From Silvanigrellales bacterium (lineage in GTDB: Bacteria > Bdellovibrionota_B > Oligoflexia > Silvanigrellales > Silvanigrellaceae), in NCBI GenBank assembly GCA_028285285.1, contig JANQPW010000506.1, forward strand, positions 1 through 11,733: 11,733 bases of DNA. Reading direction: 5' to 3'. The first letter of the stretch is position 1. Every line of letters starts with the position of its first letter. The position numbers and the translations under genes were made by a program. This document shows, one piece after another, positions 5,977 through 11,733 of the stretch. Below the pieces are notes generated by a model. It was not told where the DNA came from and made no database searches. It saw only the letters and a program-made list of their open reading frames with translations.

Positions 5977-6705
5977 ATGGAAGAATGCGAAATCGATCGA
6001 CTCCGACGGAACTGGGATGAAAAGGCCCAGGAGTGGGACAACCTTTTGGGAAGCGATGGTTGCAATATGCGGAGGTTCGTTTCCGATCCTGTGCTGATCA
6101 ACTACTTGGGAGATGTTGCCGGAAAAGTCGTCATCGATGCCGGTTGTGGCAATGGGTACTTCAGCGAGAAACTGTCGCGACTTGGTGCAGAGGTTATCGG
6201 CACTGATCTCGCGCCAGCTATGATTGAGCTTGCTCAAAAGCGAGCGCAAAAACTGCAGCTTTCCGTCGACTATCGCGTCGACTCCTGCGAAACCCTCCAG
6301 TCATTTGCCGACAGGAGCGCGGATATCATAGTGGCCAATTACGTCCTTATGGACACGCCGAACCTCGAACTCGCCTGTCGTGCTTTCTATCGTGTTCTGA
6401 GGCCAGGAGGCATTCTTACTTGTGTCTTTCTGCACCCCGAACGCACGGAACTGAGCGAGCATGAGATGTACTTTGATGAGTTCAAGAAACAGATCGATCT
6501 TCCGGGAGTCACGACCCCATCGTTCATTTACCATCGCCCGCTGAACAGCTATTGGAAAGCCTTTCGGAGCTGTGGATTTGTTGTGGAAGACTTTGATGAA
6601 CCTGTGGCACAAGACCCAAGCGCGGAAGGATTCAAAGAAGCATGGCTGCCAACCTATCGCAAGTGCGCGGATTTGGTGAGTTTTAAACTCAGAAAGCCCA
6701 GCTAG
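5977..6705 (+). CDS. Class I SAM-dependent methyltransferase
   Basis: A 242-residue cytoplasmic methyltransferase with AGGA about 7 bases before the ATG. The Rossmann-type SAM site is plain: motif I VVIDAGCGNGYFS (51-63), acidic residue D77 in VIGTDLAP that binds the ribose, DSC (102-104) near the adenine, then DIIVANYVLMDTPN (116-129) and LRPGG (141-145). The C-terminal third (DEFKKQIDLPGVTTPSFIYH...) resembles methyltransferases acting on small molecules such as UbiE/BioC-like enzymes. No substrate can be read from the sequence. It lies back to back with the truncated HAD gene (39 bases apart) and converges with the Tiki-like lipoprotein gene, leaving 20 bases between stops. No co-transcribed partner is visible. 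Confidence 0.9.
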   Translation: MEECEIDRLRRNWDEKAQEWDNLLGSDGCNMRRFVSDPVLINYLGDVAGKVVIDAGCGNGYFSEKLSRLGAEVIGTDLAPAMIELAQKRAQKLQLSVDYRVDSCETLQSFADRSADIIVANYVLMDTPNLELACRAFYRVLRPGGILTCVFLHPERTELSEHEMYFDEFKKQIDLPGVTTPSFIYHRPLNSYWKAFRSCGFVVEDFDEPVAQDPSAEGFKEAWLPTYRKCADLVSFKLRKPS

Positions 6706-6725
6706 CTTGTTTCGCAGAAGAGTTG

Positions 6726-7904
6726 CTATTGAGCTCGCAAGAAGGCGCAGTAGACCTCCACGTTAGGTAACGTTTCTTTGTAGATGTCTTGGACGTTAAA
6801 ACCTCTGTCGAAACCGACCTTGGAAAAATCAAAATGGGCAGGGCCACCAAAGACGATCCCACTGCCCTGCTGGGGAAGTGCCGCGCTCCAGACAAGGTTT
6901 CGTGCAAAGAAGGAAATCGGGATCTCTCCCGCACCACGATAGAACTGGTCTGCAGCTTCAACATCAAGAGCATGAACAGTTTTTCCAAGTTGGAGCGCTG
7001 TCTTAACCGCTGTCCAGTAGGGGTTTTCCCCATTCGACCACGGTTTTGGATGACGTTCCCAGGCGAAAGTCGTGTTGAAGTAATTTGCCAACTTTTCGTA
7101 AGAAGGACTTTCTTCAACTGGCCCCGTTGTATTGGCCAGGCTGTCCAAATCGTCTTGAAAAGAGGTCGGAATCATTTCAATTCCGAACCAATCGAAACTG
7201 TTTGGGTTGGCTTGCATAACTCCCATCACACCGTCTGTGGTTGTGAAACTCCCGTGCGGTGCGTCTCCAAAAAGCAAGATCTTTGGGTCTGCACTCGAAG
7301 TGAAAAAACCTTCGGTTTCGGGGAGACACTCCGCTGGAGGAAGAGTAGCTTCATCGAGCTCAGCTTGTGCCAACAATTCCTTGCTGAAGTTTGCGTTCGT
7401 TCTCAGCAACTCTGCGCCGAAGCCACTTTGAATCAGAGCCCGCACAAACCGGTCTGCGCTTTGAGAGGCATCACCTCCATCACCACCTGGCCTAACAACA
7501 AAAAAAGAATCCGTGGCGCTGGCAACTCGATCTGGCAACTCAACGGTCAGAAGCGCTTCGTCGTAATACTCAACTGAATACTCCCCACTCGGCTCTCTAA
7601 ATTCCCATGGGTTGTCTGTGGGAACAAAGCGGAGGTCAGACATAAGGCTTTGGAACTGGTCGAGAGGCACCGCTGGACGAGCAGCGAGAACGCCAAAGAA
7701 GTCTTGGAGGACTTCGCTGGGTTGCTGCAGGTGTGCGGGGAAACCCCCATTTCTGGCAAGACCTTCTGAGATAGATTCCGAAGAAAGAACATACGACCGC
7801 TGACGACTCTCATCGGAAGGAGCGGAAGCCGAACCCGATGAACAGGCGACGGCCACCAACGACATGGACGCAGCTGAAACGAACAATTTGAGAAGTTGAG
7901 CCAT
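6726..7904 (-). CDS. Lipoprotein with ChaN/TraB/Tiki-like C-terminal domain
   Basis: From the ATG at 7904 the protein has 392 residues; an in-frame TTG four codons upstream is an alternative, and neither has a strong ribosome site. The leader MAQLLKLFVSAASMSLVAVAC is a lipoprotein signal with lipidation at C21, followed by a Ser/Ala-rich tether. Residues about 40-200 are unassigned. From about 208 the order KILLFGDAPHG, WFGIEM, a central helical part, FARNLVWSAAL and IVFGGPAHF recalls the Tiki superfamily (ChaN haem-binding proteins, TraB, GumN, erythromycin-esterase-like). That superfamily has a GxxxH loop near the start and an R-x-x...G-x-x-H pair near the end. Those proteins bind metal or haem, or hydrolyse peptides. 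Distant resemblance only: the fold is an inference from motif order. Confidence 0.55.
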   Translation of the reverse strand: MAQLLKLFVSAASMSLVAVACSSGSASAPSDESRQRSYVLSSESISEGLARNGGFPAHLQQPSEVLQDFFGVLAARPAVPLDQFQSLMSDLRFVPTDNPWEFREPSGEYSVEYYDEALLTVELPDRVASATDSFFVVRPGGDGGDASQSADRFVRALIQSGFGAELLRTNANFSKELLAQAELDEATLPPAECLPETEGFFTSSADPKILLFGDAPHGSFTTTDGVMGVMQANPNSFDWFGIEMIPTSFQDDLDSLANTTGPVEESPSYEKLANYFNTTFAWERHPKPWSNGENPYWTAVKTALQLGKTVHALDVEAADQFYRGAGEIPISFFARNLVWSAALPQQGSGIVFGGPAHFDFSKVGFDRGFNVQDIYKETLPNVEVYCAFLRAQ

Positions 7905-8345
7905 GAGAAAGTCCAATCTTCATAAAGGCAAATCAGACAACTGCCGACCGCCGGTCACACAAATCTCCCCTTTTGCATTTCACGTGCCAAACCTTCTCGG
8001 AGCGGGCAAAACGCCCCAAGCTGCCAGTTCGAAGAGTTTCCTGACGTTTTCAATTGCTGGAAGGTCAAAGAACCCACCGCTCGTTCTGACACATATGGCA
8101 GTCTCAACGCTCGCTGTGCCATGCCTGTCAGCTGCTGAGAACCTCAGGTTGAAACAACCCGGTCGCTCCAACGTCTCTGGATAGAGGTTCTATAAGACAC
8201 TGATAACTTTATATTACTCAAACAAAATTGATGAGTAAAAAACCATCCTCAACTCCAATTTGGCATTGATTGACGGTTTGAGCTCATTCTGTGTAAAAAA
8301 GACTTATTTTTAATACAAAAATGACGATATACTGAGTATTGGGAG
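7905..8345. other. Gene-poor stretch between lipoprotein and toxin-antitoxin genes
   Basis: No convincing gene is visible. From 7980 to 8171 both strands are open at once: a 63-codon minus frame beginning with TTG (8171) and a longer plus frame ending at 8184. Neither has a ribosome site. The base composition of this part is gene-like, while 8185-8345 is clearly AT-rich and looks like promoter DNA. A 7-bp inverted repeat, TTACTCA/TGAGTAA (8214-8220, 8232-8238), lies in the AT-rich part. The left end should contain the promoter of the minus-strand lipoprotein, but I see no good boxes. Confidence 0.4.
8328..8339 (+). promoter_or_regulatory. brnTA promoter -10 with overlapping palindromic operator candidate
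   Basis: TATACT (8328-8333) is a good -10; the -35 region is poor. The perfect 11-bp palindrome ATACTGAGTAT (8329-8339) covers the -10, where a bound ribbon-helix-helix antitoxin would block polymerase. BrnT-BrnA pairs are known to repress their own promoter. The same TGAGTA word recurs in the inverted repeat at 8232-8238. Confidence 0.45.
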
Positions 8346-8355
8346 TCACGTGCCG

Positions 8356-8625
8356 ATGAGGTTCAAATGGGACCCAACGAAGGCGACGATAAATGTTTCA
8401 AAACATGGTCTGCATTTTGAGGAGTCCAGACAGGTTTTCAACTCACATCCAAAGTTGAGACTGCATCGCGAGATTCCTGAACAGTGGCTTGCCATTGGCT
8501 TTCTGTACGACCGCCTTGTGGCCATCGCGCACGAGATCCGTGAGGACGCTGAGGGTGAGTTCATTTGGATCATCTCAGCAAGAAAGGCTTCAAAGGAAGA
8601 GGAGAAATACTATGCCAAAGGTTAA
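8356..8625 (+). CDS. brnT: BrnT-family toxin, ribonuclease of a type II toxin-antitoxin pair
   Basis: An 89-residue protein with the BrnT signature: N-terminal FKWDPTKATINVSKHG (3-18), the FEESRQVF helix (21-28), central strands, and C-terminal IISARKASKEEEKYY (72-86). BrnT toxins have a RelE-like fold and cleave RNA, stopping growth until the antitoxin returns. I chose the ATG at 8356, 10 bases after GGGAG; an in-frame GTG at 8350 is also possible. Toxin first and antitoxin second is the characteristic order for this family, and the last 14 bases overlap the antitoxin gene, which couples their translation. Length and motifs suggest an intact toxin. Confidence 0.9.
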   Translation: MRFKWDPTKATINVSKHGLHFEESRQVFNSHPKLRLHREIPEQWLAIGFLYDRLVAIAHEIREDAEGEFIWIISARKASKEEEKYYAKG

Positions 8626-8890
8626 AAGCTTTGACGAACTCCACGAATCGGGTGAAAACACGATTGAACATTCCGTTGATCACGGTACTCTTTCACATGT
8701 AGACAATCATCCTGGACTAAAAAAAAACAAACCTGCGAGAATCTCATTGGACCTGAGCCGTACCATGGTTTCAAGACTTGATGCCGTCGCAAACGAAATT
8801 CATGTACCAAGACAAGCTCTGATCAAAACCATTTTGGACCAGTATCTGAGAAATAGAGAACAGGAAGATCAAAAGAAACAAGCTCGATGA
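8612..8890 (+). CDS. brnA: BrnA-type antitoxin (ribbon-helix-helix)
   Basis: A 92-residue protein starting at the ATG 8612, with GAGGAG seven bases upstream and inside the toxin gene. The acidic N-terminal part (residues 1-35, SFDELHESGENTIEHS) is the toxin-neutralising region usual in BrnA. Residues 41-79 (PARISLDLSRTMVSRLDAVA, then VPRQALIKTILDQYL) are a ribbon-helix-helix DNA-binding domain. The C-terminal tail is basic and glutamine-rich. It should bind BrnT and, as a complex, repress the palindrome over the brnTA -10. The gene ends at the border of a repeat zone beside ssrA, a common setting for mobile toxin-antitoxin pairs. Confidence 0.85.
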   Translation: MPKVKSFDELHESGENTIEHSVDHGTLSHVDNHPGLKKNKPARISLDLSRTMVSRLDAVANEIHVPRQALIKTILDQYLRNREQEDQKKQAR

Positions 8891-8905
8891 TGTGTAGAAG
8901 GTGAA

Positions 8906-8958
8906 GTCCAAGTTTGGACCTTTCTCGCGAGGAAAGCATTCCCTCGCTACGCTCGTCG
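8906..8958. repeat. Direct repeat copy 1 (53 bases)
   Basis: Nearly identical to 8984-9035: two substitutions and one extra T. It contains an inverted repeat GTCCAAGTTTGGAC, the palindrome CTCGCGAG, and a GCGAGGAA...TTCCCTCGC hairpin with one bulged base. The two copies start 78 bases apart. Confidence 0.85.
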
Positions 8959-8983
8959 CAAAGTCCAGAGAAATCGCTCGACG

Positions 8984-9035
8984 GTCCAGGTTTGGACCTT
9001 CTCGCGAGGAAAGCCTTCCCTCGCTACGCTCGTCG
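8984..9035. repeat. Direct repeat copy 2 (52 bases)
   Basis: Second copy of the palindrome-bearing repeat. It ends in CTCGTCG, which can pair with CGACGAG at 9062-9068 and so frames the copied ssrA end that follows. Confidence 0.85.
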
Positions 9036-9038
9036 GCT

Positions 9039-9056
9039 TGGTGGTGGAGGTGCGGG
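9039..9056 (-). repeat. Copy of the ssrA 3' end, putative attachment site remnant
   Basis: TGGTGGTGGAGGTGCGGG is identical to 9192-9209, which contains the CCA end, the acceptor-stem 3' strand and the first T-stem bases of ssrA. An 18-bp copy of a tRNA-like gene end placed just beyond the gene is the usual product of site-specific integration. Flanking bases differ on both sides. No integrase gene is visible in the window. Confidence 0.6.
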
Positions 9057-9102
9057 AGCCGCGACGAGGTCGAACGAAGTGAGCGCCGAGGGAAGCGGCT
9101 GA

Positions 9103-9129
9103 GCTAACGGAACCAAAGGTTCTGTTAGC
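9103..9129 (+). repeat. 12-bp hairpin with AAA loop
   Basis: GCTAACGGAACC (9103-9114) pairs with GGTTCTGTTAGC (9118-9129). One pair (9109 with 9123) is G-U in a plus-strand RNA but C-A in a minus-strand RNA, so plus-strand transcripts fold better. It could cap the 3' end of brnTA messages. No U-tract follows. Confidence 0.5.
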
Positions 9130-9191
9130 GTCTCTGACCTCGTGGGTTCACAATCCTCGGGAGTCCGAGGCGAAGCCGAAGGAGTTCCGAG

Positions 9192-9209
9192 TGGTGGTGG
9201 AGGTGCGGG
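9192..9209 (-). repeat. ssrA-end member of the 18-bp direct repeat pair
   Basis: Same 18 bases as 9039-9056, offset 153 bases. It overlaps the last 15 bases of the tmRNA gene (9195-9209), leaving that gene complete including its encoded CCA. Confidence 0.7.
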
Positions 9210-9552
9210 GGATCGAACCCCGGTCCGGTGAGGAATTAACGCCAGGCGGCTACATGCTTGTCCTCAGTTTGATTTAACCCTCTCGTCATCTGAGGCCACA
9301 ACGAAGCGAGGGCGAGTTCGGTTAATAGGTAAAGGTCCCTACGAACAGAAGGGAGCCAAGTTACCCGCACGTAAATTTGCCGCTTCCCGGGCGCACGTGC
9401 TTCCACGCCGGTGGGTTGCGGGGTAGCTTACTTAAGCTGCCAAAGCGTAACTGTTGCCAGTTAAACGTTGTCACAACTTTTTAAGAGGTGCTGTAACCAA
9501 CCCCTGCATGCTCCTGTCGCCGATCTCTCCCCGTCGAATCCAATTCACCCCC
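9195..9552 (-). ncRNA. ssrA: tmRNA (transfer-messenger RNA)
   Basis: Rescues stalled ribosomes by acting as an alanine tRNA and then as a short message. The gene is 358 bases on the minus strand and encodes its own CCA. The 5' end GGGGGUG pairs with CACCUCC before ACCA, with a G-U at the third pair, the alanine identity signal. The T arm is CGGGG-UUCGAUC-CCCCG and the 5' part has the conserved GGAUUCGACGGGG. Pseudoknot PK1 can be drawn from AGGGGU/ACCUCU plus GUUACAGC/GUUGUGAC. It ends 11 bases before GGC, the same distance as E. coli's resume codon, and the following codons read GNSYALAA and stop (9458-9432). It appears intact. An upstream -35 lies at 9604-9599. Confidence 0.96.
9432..9458 (-). 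other. ssrA: tmRNA tag-peptide reading frame (GNSYALAA)
   Basis: Eight codons then TAA, read from GGC at 9458. The YALAA end is the near-universal proteolysis signal. The resume codon was chosen by its 11-base distance from the end of PK1; the in-frame upstream TGA (three codons before GGC is CGU-UUA-ACU, preceded by CAA and TGA) limits any longer tag to 12 residues. Confidence 0.8.
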
Positions 9553-9574
9553 ACAGGGAACGCCAACTCATGTC

Positions 9575-9604
9575 ACTGTGCGCCGAATTCCTCGAAAATG
9601 TCAA
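9575..9604 (-). promoter_or_regulatory. ssrA promoter candidate
   Basis: A consensus -35 TTGACA (9604-9599) is followed after 18 bases by CACAGT (9580-9575), a weak -10. Transcription would start about 16 bases before the mature tmRNA 5' end, to be trimmed as expected for tmRNA. Confidence 0.5.
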
Positions 9605-9647
9605 GGAAGAAAGAAGAGATAGACCTGCTTTTGAGATCCCGCTCGAC

Positions 9648-10208
9648 TCAGAAGGGGAGGTGAACCGTACCCTCTTGCTTGTTCAAAACCCTCTTTGAGA
9701 GTTTTCCGTTGCGATCGGCTTCATAAGCAAGCTTGTTCACCCTTGGGAAAAGTTTGAAAAGGTGCACGGAGATTTTTTTGAGCTGTGCGGGCTTCTCACA
9801 CACTCCGCCGTAGGTGGCATGAACCACTCCAGCGGATCCTTTCTTTTGAATCTGTGCTGGCTTGTCAGGAGACTCTTGAATGTGTCTCTCTTTCACGTCG
9901 GTACTCAAGCCCTTCACGCTCAGCGTGCAACGCGCGCCAGGAGAAAACTGAAAGAGGGAATTCAAAGACTTGAGGCTTTGAATGGCTCCTTCCAACGCTT
10001 TGGTTTCCCGTTGATTGGTAGGGCGGCGGTTGAAATCGACCAACGCATCCAATGGGCCTTTGAGCTGAAGCTCCAGAGAGTTTCCCTTGAGTTGGGCTCT
10101 CAGCCCCCAGTTTTGAGAAGACTCTTCCCCGAAAGCAGCATGTGGAAGGGCCCCAACGGTCAAAAACAAGCAGAGAAAATAGCGGCCAAAGGAAGGCAAA
10201 GGCAACAT
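9648..10208 (-). CDS. Periplasmic DUF2796/ZrgA-family protein
   Basis: A 186-residue exported protein with GGAGG seven bases before its ATG. The signal peptide (YFLCLFLTVGALPHAAFG) probably ends after G27. The rest follows the DUF2796 plan: an early beta segment with SLELQLKGPLDALVDFNRRP (44-63), a helix around residues 69-85, C94 in ARCTLSVKG, a variable linker, then HATYGGVCEKPAQLKKI (130-146) with C137 and a final LFKLFPRVNKL. C94 and C137 could form a disulfide. In Vibrio, ZrgA is a periplasmic zinc-binding protein for zinc uptake and has a His-rich linker. Here the linker (about 101-129) has almost no histidine, so a metal role is doubtful. It lies between the protease and ssrA on the same strand. 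Confidence 0.68.
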   Translation of the reverse strand: MLPLPSFGRYFLCLFLTVGALPHAAFGEESSQNWGLRAQLKGNSLELQLKGPLDALVDFNRRPTNQRETKALEGAIQSLKSLNSLFQFSPGARCTLSVKGLSTDVKERHIQESPDKPAQIQKKGSAGVVHATYGGVCEKPAQLKKISVHLFKLFPRVNKLAYEADRNGKLSKRVLNKQEGTVHLPF

Positions 10209-10298
10209 CGAGCGTCCTCCTGAACGGTTTGGAAAAACTCATGTGCCTCAGTGTACGTCAGCCTGCGCACAAGCAACAGGCCGGGGCCGACCAAGAAC

Positions 10299-11733
10299 TC
10301 AGTTCTGAGAAACCAAGCTCAGGTAGGCTGGAAACTCGTTGAGCTCGCAGGTCACGCCACTGCCCCGGCTGGAGCGGATCTCTTCAAGGTTGGTCACATT
10401 CAAGCGGAGCGTGTCGCCGTTGTTGAGCGTGCGTTCAGCAACATCCACATCGAAAACGTTGTACTCAAAGCGTCCGTCATCTCGCTGTTCCGTCAACAAC
10501 TCACGACCATCTTCAAAGCTCAGAGCAAACGGTGCGTTGCAGATCATTCGCCAGCCGTACATATCAGAGCCAGAGTTGTTGGAGATGGACAAGTCAGCAG
10601 TGTTGGACTCAATGTTCTCCAGCTGCATCGAAATGATTTCCTCTCCACCTTCTCCAGCATCTTTGAAGTAGACAAACTGGTAATCTTGGCCTGAGTCGGG
10701 AGCGTTAATGTTGCTCACGGTGACCACAAAAATGCCATCAACTCCAGACACACTCCCTTCTTCAAGAATCACTTGCGTTTCACCTACAGAGCATTCAGCT
10801 AATGTTTCTGGGCTTTCAAGGGGCTCCGAAAGCTCTTCAAAGAACGAGAAGTAACCGTCAAAGTCCACATTCAGATAAGCGTAATCAAAGGCCGACACCA
10901 CGCCCCAGCTCAGAGTTTGACCTGTTGCAGATCTGCACTCGAGAGAAAAGTCAGACTGGCCTGAGAGTGGAGCGATCCAATCAATGTCATCATCTTCACC
11001 CACACGAACAACCAAGGAGTACTCTCCGTTTTCCTGCTGCTCACGCGTTTGAGCCAAGTGGTAGGCAATCAGAGTTCCGCCTTCCAATGAGGTTTCACAG
11101 GTCGCTTGCTGCTGCACCCAGCCATCAAAGTCTGGAGAGCTCGACTCTGTGAAATCGCCTCCCAGGGAAAAGTCGATCGATTCCAGAACCGTGCCCCCGG
11201 TTCGGTTTTCCGTGATGGTGGTCTGGAAGCCATAGTAGCAATTCTCAACAGCAAGGCGTGCGAGAGCCTCACTGTCAACAGTGGTCACTTCTCTGCGAAG
11301 AACGTCAGAGGTCTCAGCAACCCAGTCTGCGAAGGCACTCACTCGTGTGTAAACCCCCGGAAACCCACCTTGGGCACAGCCCGAGCCATAGCTCACGAGA
11401 CCTTCCAGGTTCGTGTCACCATTCTCATCGGGCAGTGTGAAAAGGGGACCACCGGAATCTCCCTGACAGGAGTCTTGACCACCATTGGTTAACCCGGCAC
11501 AGATTTGAATGGCGTCGGAATAGTTGTCGTAGGGCTCTGAGCAGCTCACTTCTTCCATAACAGGAACATCCACTTCCATGAGCTGCCGCGCGTCGGCCCA
11601 GCCCACTGAGGTGGTGTTGCCATACCCAATCACCCGCACCTCTTCACCGGCTGGAGTGTCTGAGTCGGCACTCGAAAGCGAAATGGGTTGAGCAAACTCG
11701 GGGGCTGCTTCTTCAAGCAAAATCAAAGCAATG
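10299..11733 (-). CDS. Trypsin-like serine protease with long C-terminal extension, N-terminus off the right edge
   Basis: About 478 codons are visible and the start lies beyond the right edge. The first full codons read IALILLEE; the base before fits the last base of the catalytic Asp codon of DIALL, so the His and the propeptide are off-window. The protease domain (chymotrypsin family S1A) shows DSCQGDSGGPL with the nucleophilic Ser, an Asp six residues before it that in trypsin selects Lys or Arg, and VSYGSGCAQGGFPGVYTRV closing the pocket. It ends near FADWV. About 330 residues follow: acidic, beta-rich and with a few widely spaced cysteines (CETS, LECRS, AECSV, MICNA, VTCEL). These suggest two or three disulfide-held beta domains that may bind a surface or target. 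A secreted enzyme is expected. A palindrome AGAACTCAGTTCT (10294-10306) overlaps the stop codon. Confidence 0.9.
   Translation of the reverse strand, partial: IALILLEEAAPEFAQPISLSSADSDTPAGEEVRVIGYGNTTSVGWADARQLMEVDVPVMEEVSCSEPYDNYSDAIQICAGLTNGGQDSCQGDSGGPLFTLPDENGDTNLEGLVSYGSGCAQGGFPGVYTRVSAFADWVAETSDVLRREVTTVDSEALARLAVENCYYGFQTTITENRTGGTVLESIDFSLGGDFTESSSPDFDGWVQQQATCETSLEGGTLIAYHLAQTREQQENGEYSLVVRVGEDDDIDWIAPLSGQSDFSLECRSATGQTLSWGVVSAFDYAYLNVDFDGYFSFFEELSEPLESPETLAECSVGETQVILEEGSVSGVDGIFVVTVSNINAPDSGQDYQFVYFKDAGEGGEEIISMQLENIESNTADLSISNNSGSDMYGWRMICNAPFALSFEDGRELLTEQRDDGRFEYNVFDVDVAERTLNNGDTLRLNVTNLEEIRSSRGSGVTCELNEFPAYLSLVSQN

Larger units (their letters stand above)
8891..9194. repeat. 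Non-coding zone of nested palindromes and direct repeats beside ssrA
   Basis: The whole stretch is low in protein character; its short open frames are translations of repeats such as CCTCGCTACGCTCGTCG. It holds two 52-53-base direct repeats with a 78-base period, the copied ssrA end, an outer stem ACGAGGTC/GACCTCGT (9064-9071, 9136-9143), a 12-bp hairpin (9103-9129), and CCTCGG-GAGT-CCGAGG (9155-9170). There is no T-run, so none is a classic intrinsic terminator, though one or more may end transcription from brnTA or ssrA. It could encode a structured RNA or be the scar of a mobile element. Confidence 0.7.

Noticed and set aside
5944..6249. Minus-strand frame upstream of the HAD remnant as its missing N-terminus
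   Set aside because: It lies antisense to the methyltransferase and contains no DxDGT or other HAD motif.
8901..9107. Short plus-strand open frames in the repeat zone
   Set aside because: They translate the palindromic repeats into low-complexity Arg/Ser/Gly sequence and lack family features.
9103..9129. Rho-independent terminator for ssrA
   Set aside because: On the minus strand the stem contains a C-A mismatch and no U-tract follows.
8891..9194. CRISPR array
   Set aside because: Only two repeat copies, longer than CRISPR repeats and separated by about 25 bases, with no cas genes nearby.
9454..9698. Plus-strand open frames over the tmRNA 5' part and its promoter
   Set aside because: They are antisense to the tmRNA gene and have no coding signals.

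Overview
The window reads as chromosome from a Gram-negative bacterium that exports many proteins. Several genes begin with a lipoprotein or Sec signal peptide, there is a DUF2796/ZrgA-type periplasmic protein, and there is one ssrA (tmRNA) gene. Base composition is balanced and Shine-Dalgarno sites are clear, with some TTG and GTG starts. The relaxed lipoboxes, secreted trypsin-like protease and short tmRNA tag would suit a Bdellovibrio-like (Bdellovibrionota/Oligoflexia) or similar delta-type lineage. That placement is inference only; nothing in the window proves taxonomy.

Layout, left to right. (1) At the left edge is the N-terminal part of a Gly-rich membrane-anchored protein (minus strand). 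(2) Bases 612-1891 form a redox-looking module: a MerR-family regulator and a peroxiredoxin in one minus-strand operon, and a small two-helix membrane protein on the plus strand. A SoxR-type promoter (19-bp spacer, GTTAAC-centred dyad) faces the membrane-protein gene. (3) A dihydrofolate-reductase-like protein follows (plus). (4) Bases 2648-5937 hold minus-strand genes, mostly for exported proteins: an amidoligase-like putative lipoprotein, a small secreted protein, a proline-iminopeptidase-like lipoprotein, and an N-terminally truncated HAD phosphatase remnant. (5) A class I SAM methyltransferase (plus) converges on a lipoprotein with a ChaN/TraB/Tiki-like C-terminal domain (minus). (6) Next come a 450-base stretch without a convincing gene and a BrnT-BrnA toxin-antitoxin pair (plus). 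(7) Bases 8891-9194 are packed with palindromes and repeats and lead into ssrA (minus). An 18-bp copy of the ssrA 3' end lies 153 bp beyond the real one, the usual scar of integration at this site. (8) A ZrgA/DUF2796 protein and a trypsin-family protease with a long C-terminal extension (both minus) complete the window; the protease runs off the right edge.

The most interesting items are the exported amidoligase-fold protein, the duplicated ssrA end with its structured repeat zone, the MerR/peroxiredoxin/membrane-protein module with a nearly SoxR-like cysteine cluster, and the HAD phosphatase that has lost its catalytic N-terminus.
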